Assembly: GCA_013399855.1 (NCBI GenBank)
Contig: VXAY01006797.1
Coordinates: 620,239-684,238, forward strand
Length of the DNA: 64,000 bases
Direction of reading: 5' to 3'
Source: Oxyruncus cristatus
Lineage: Eukaryota; Chordata; Aves; Passeriformes; Cotingidae
Made by a program: the position numbers and the translations under genes. The notes beneath the pieces were generated by a model. That model was not told the DNA's origin. It made no database searches and saw only the letters and a program-made list of their open reading frames with translations. Shown here in pieces: positions 60,641 through 64,000 of this stretch; within the stretch, counting starts at the first letter, position 1, and the number at the start of each line of letters is the position of its first letter.

Positions 60641-63600
60641 TTGAGAACAGTTCAATATATAGTAACATTTAAATATCTACATAAGCAGTTGATAAAAAAA
60701 AAAAAATCATGGTCTGTACATTGTTTCAGTCCTCTTAGATGCCTTTTTTAAAAAAAAAATACATAGCTATAAGCAACTTTTCCAGGGCCTTAAAAATCTG
60801 ACTGCTTTCAGGGAAATTGATGTTTTTGATTCAGTTGGTTATACTTCCCATTCCTCTTCCTCCCTCAAATAAGATTCTCAGAAATTAATGTGTAAGCATG
60901 AACAAGTTTAACAGAAAAATAGTGTTTGTTGGAAGTTGCAAAAACAGATTAGCTTTATTGTGTCTTTCAAAATCTGCTGTAGTAGACAAATTACACTTGG
61001 GTAGCAAAAATCCTTGTCATTTTTTGTACTATTATAGTGATATACTGGGAAAAGGCTAATCTAAAATACAGCTTCCATAGCTCAAAGACAAATCCTGCTT
61101 CCATGGGTCTTACAGTGTGTGGTACAGATTCTGTCTTTCTGCAGTTACTGAAAATGAAAACACTGTTGGGCATGTACTACTTTCACTCTGCGATTCTCAG
61201 GGTACCTATTTGACATGATTAACCTAAGCCTTGTTTTGGCTGTCTTAATTAACATCCTTCCCCCACACCTCCTGAATATGAAAGAAAAACCACTAATCCA
61301 TACCCCTGGCACAGAGGTTTTATGGAACAGTGCATGTGGAGTCATGCACCACTAGATGTATTTCTGAATATCTGTGTAAGTTGTATCATCCAGAAGCTTC
61401 TTTTGACAGCTCAATTAAGGAGATAATGTCTTCTCATTGGTGTTTCTTCAAGCCAAACCTGAGAAGCCAGCCTTTTGTGTTGGCAGATATTTCTTCAGGT
61501 ACTTTCACAGAAGCTTGTTAGAGACTCTGAGTATGTAACTATAGCAGTAAAAATACAGGGAAAGTTAAAAAAAGAAATAGGCTTTTAAAAGAAGAAAAAA
61601 CATTATATGGGAAATCTCATGCTGTATGAAATGGCTGGAAACCATGGAGGTTCAGGGAATGACATTTACATCTACCCTGCCTGTCTTGACACATGGTAGA
61701 ATTTTTTGTAAAGTCCAAACTTAAAGGAATGGCTGAGGTTTTCTTTGCAAAAAAAGCAGTTCTTCAAGGACTTTTTGAAGCTCCAGTTTAGTTCTGAGGT
61801 GAACTCAGATGAGGCATACAGATGGAAAAGTTTCAAAATCTTATACAGGACTTTTATACAATTTCAAGATACACGAAACAAAATGGGAAAGTTTCTATTT
61901 CTTGGAAAAGCTTTTGAAACTCATTTAAATGGCACAGAATAACTCTCAACAGTGCGGTGTCATGCAGAAGTGAAAAAGTTCCTGCAGGATCTCGGGTCCA
62001 CACAGCACCTGCTTTAGGCAAGTTGGGCAGAGTGAGGTGGGGGCCAAGAGTTCATAAGACAATATCATGGTGATGAGGCACATCCTAGTTTAGGATTTCC
62101 TTTCCCTTTTCCCTGTCCTTGCTTTTCTTTGGCAGTATTTCCCATCTCAGAAATAACATGCTATTTGGAGAAGCAATAGCCTAAGCTGAGTAAAATTCTA
62201 ATGGAAAGACTGGCAGGTAAAGACACGGTCTTTTAACTAATCATGCTAATGTATTGTCCATAGGGAACTGAGGCAACACCAAGTGGATTATTAGGGTTGT
62301 TAGGTTTGAGAGGTGGTGGAGTTTGGCACAGGGTAGCAGTGTGTTGAAACTGAGGCTAGTGGTACTTATCTGAAAAAGGCCAGACTGGGAGAAAACTGCT
62401 CTGCTAAAGAAGATGGTTACTCCACTTCGTAGTGTAAAGGATTCTCTCATATTGGAAGGTTGTTGAAAAAATAAAATGTGTTTCAGAGTGATTTTCTTGA
62501 ACATTTTAGGGAGCTCACTAAAGAAGTGAATAATTTTGTTTTCAAAGGAGCTGTAGATAATGTTCCATAAACTGAGTTTGGAAACTTTATCAGTGAATAA
62601 ATGGGAAAAAATACAAAAGCTTTTTGTTGAATGAGTAACATTCATCCCTGCTATGAGGATCCTAAGTAGTATATAAACACTTAATTAAAATTTTTGCCAT
62701 AATCCATATAAGAACAGCAACCAAATTAAAATGTCAAAGTCAACCATAATCCAGAGTTTTGTAATTTCAAAATGCTTAACTTTGTAGCCTTAATATTCTT
62801 TAAGAGTTTTATGTTTGTAAAATATGTATATCAAAAACGTGAAAGTAGAGTCATGAAAGACTGTAGTTCTGATTTTTGCTTTTTCTTGTTGGATAGCAGT
62901 TGAAAATCTTAATGGATAAGTTTTTTTTGATTCTTTTGGTTTCTGAGACTTTTTGTTTCTTTTGTTGATGGTGGTGTTTTGTTTGTTTTTGTTTGTTTGT
63001 TTGTTTTTTGGTGTGTATGTTTTCTGTTGCTGAAGTTGGTTTGGGGTTTTGTTGGTTTGTTTGTTTAATTTTTTTTCCCTAAGGCGATGTAAATGAATAG
63101 AGGAAGCTTGCCTAATAGTATATATAATTTCCCTGAAGCACTATAATTTTCATTATCTAAGTTATATATGGTAAACTGTAGATTTGGGCATAAAATAGAA
63201 ACTCAGTTTTCACTCTCTCTGTATTTTGCTACTTGCATTAGTCGTTTGGTTAAACAGTTTAATCATGAATACAGTTAATTCCTTCAAACTCTTCTGAAAA
63301 CATTTTGTCTCTTTGACAGCATATTCTTAGGAGCTTAAGGAGTTGGGCTTGATTTTAAGATCATTTTTGCAAATAAATATTTTGACAAATTACCACCAGC
63401 TTTATTCTGCTGGCAATATTTTGACAGATGGGAGAAAATGTTTCAATCTTAGAAAAGTATTTTAAGGTAATAAAAGAATTGGAAAGACTTAGAAGTAACA
63501 TCTTTGAAAATACTGCACTCAGACTTCCCTGATACTGGAATGAACTGGAAGTAAGACTCTAAATGCTTATTGTGTTGTAGGCATGTATCTTTTATTCAGA

Positions 63601-64000
63601 AAAATTTAAGAAGACAGAATGAAAACAGTTTTAAATACTTAGATTTATGTGAACAACTTAGAAGAATCTGAAAGGCTGATCTTGAAGATTCCTCAGATTG
63701 ACAAAGCTTCTGATTTTGGGAGGTTTTTTTGTGACTGATACTTAGAAATGTGTACAATACAACCTCTGTGACAAGCGTAGGAAAAAAATGTCCTGTGGGA
63801 TGCATAAACTTTTATTTACTTTAGCATTGCTAAAAGCAAAGTCCACTGTGGTTGTGGCATTTTGTTAATGGCTTTGAACATTGGATATCTTTTTTCAGGT
63901 AGTGGCTGTACTAAACAATATAGTGAAAATTAGGTTAAAAGAGGCAAAAAGCTCATGGTTATTTGTGGAACTGCAATTGCTGACACAGTGGGCTTCCTGC
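60641..64000. other. Unassigned AT-rich stretch
   Basis: No gene or transposon is recognised apart from the T/G tract. A 134-codon minus frame (62241-62645) is the longest here; it lacks CpG enrichment, splice context or motif and is likely chance. A splice-bounded 60-nt segment (about 61312-61371, CCTGGCACAG acceptor, CTGT|GTAAGT donor) is open in two frames and cannot be judged. Confidence 0.45.
62976..63080. repeat. T/G-rich tract with (TTTG)n
   Basis: About 100 bases made almost only of T and G on the plus strand, with several consecutive TTTG units (62980-63006 and again 63044-63064). Confidence 0.88.

Noticed and set aside
62241..62645. 134-codon minus ORF
   Set aside because: No CpG enrichment, splice signals or motif; within the length range expected by chance in this much AT-rich DNA.
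1..64000. CRISPR arrays, operons, phage genes or other prokaryotic systems
   Set aside because: No regularly spaced perfect repeats with unique spacers, no clustered long ORFs, and abundant avian retroelements show that this is vertebrate DNA.

Overview
This window looks like vertebrate, almost certainly avian, nuclear DNA from an intron or a gene-poor intergenic stretch. The evidence is nine separate CR1 (chicken repeat 1) LINE remnants in both orientations, two or three LTR pieces of types typical of birds, microsatellites, long homopolymer tracts, AT-rich sequence with few CpGs, and no dense gene layout. Nothing points to a prokaryote: there are no operons, ribosome binding sites or long ORFs. 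No tRNA, rRNA or CRISPR array was seen. A 77-base run of N (18202-18278) is an assembly gap next to a TA repeat.

Layout. 1-3.2 kb: two minus-strand CR1 pieces (one with reverse transcriptase sequence) and a small palindrome/CRE cluster. 3.2-12.3 kb: one decayed CR1 3' region at 8.25 kb, otherwise unassigned. 12.3-13.5 kb: a longer decayed minus-strand CR1 running from the 3' UTR into the RT domain. 15-19.6 kb: a candidate exon, a CR1 3' tail, two unexplained coding-like and CpG-rich frames on opposite strands (17.1-17.5 and 18.5-18.7 kb), the N gap, and a well-preserved CR1 3' end. 19.6-27.2 kb: mostly unassigned, with a candidate exon, a coding-like island at 24.75 kb and a TTCC microsatellite. 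27.26-27.97 kb: a solo LTR bounded by a perfect 5-bp target-site duplication. 30.2-30.8 kb: two further open, coding-like frames. 32.4 kb: CR1. 36.55-37.26 kb: a second LTR family with an internal degenerate tandem array. 39-50 kb: several splice-site-bounded candidate exons, one CR1 (45.6 kb) and a decayed LTR piece (49.3 kb). 59.1-60.6 kb: a candidate exon followed by the longest CR1 ORF2 remnant in the window. The last 3 kb is unassigned.

No protein-coding gene could be identified by name. Most long reading frames are by-products of CR1, LTR or microsatellite sequence. The most interesting non-repeat signals are (i) four short, CpG-enriched, protein-like frames that no recognised repeat explains, and (ii) plus-strand segments with good splice signals whose phases can be chained into one 600-nt frame. 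Both are hypotheses: I found them by eye, with much freedom of choice, and only homology, conservation or RNA evidence can decide them.
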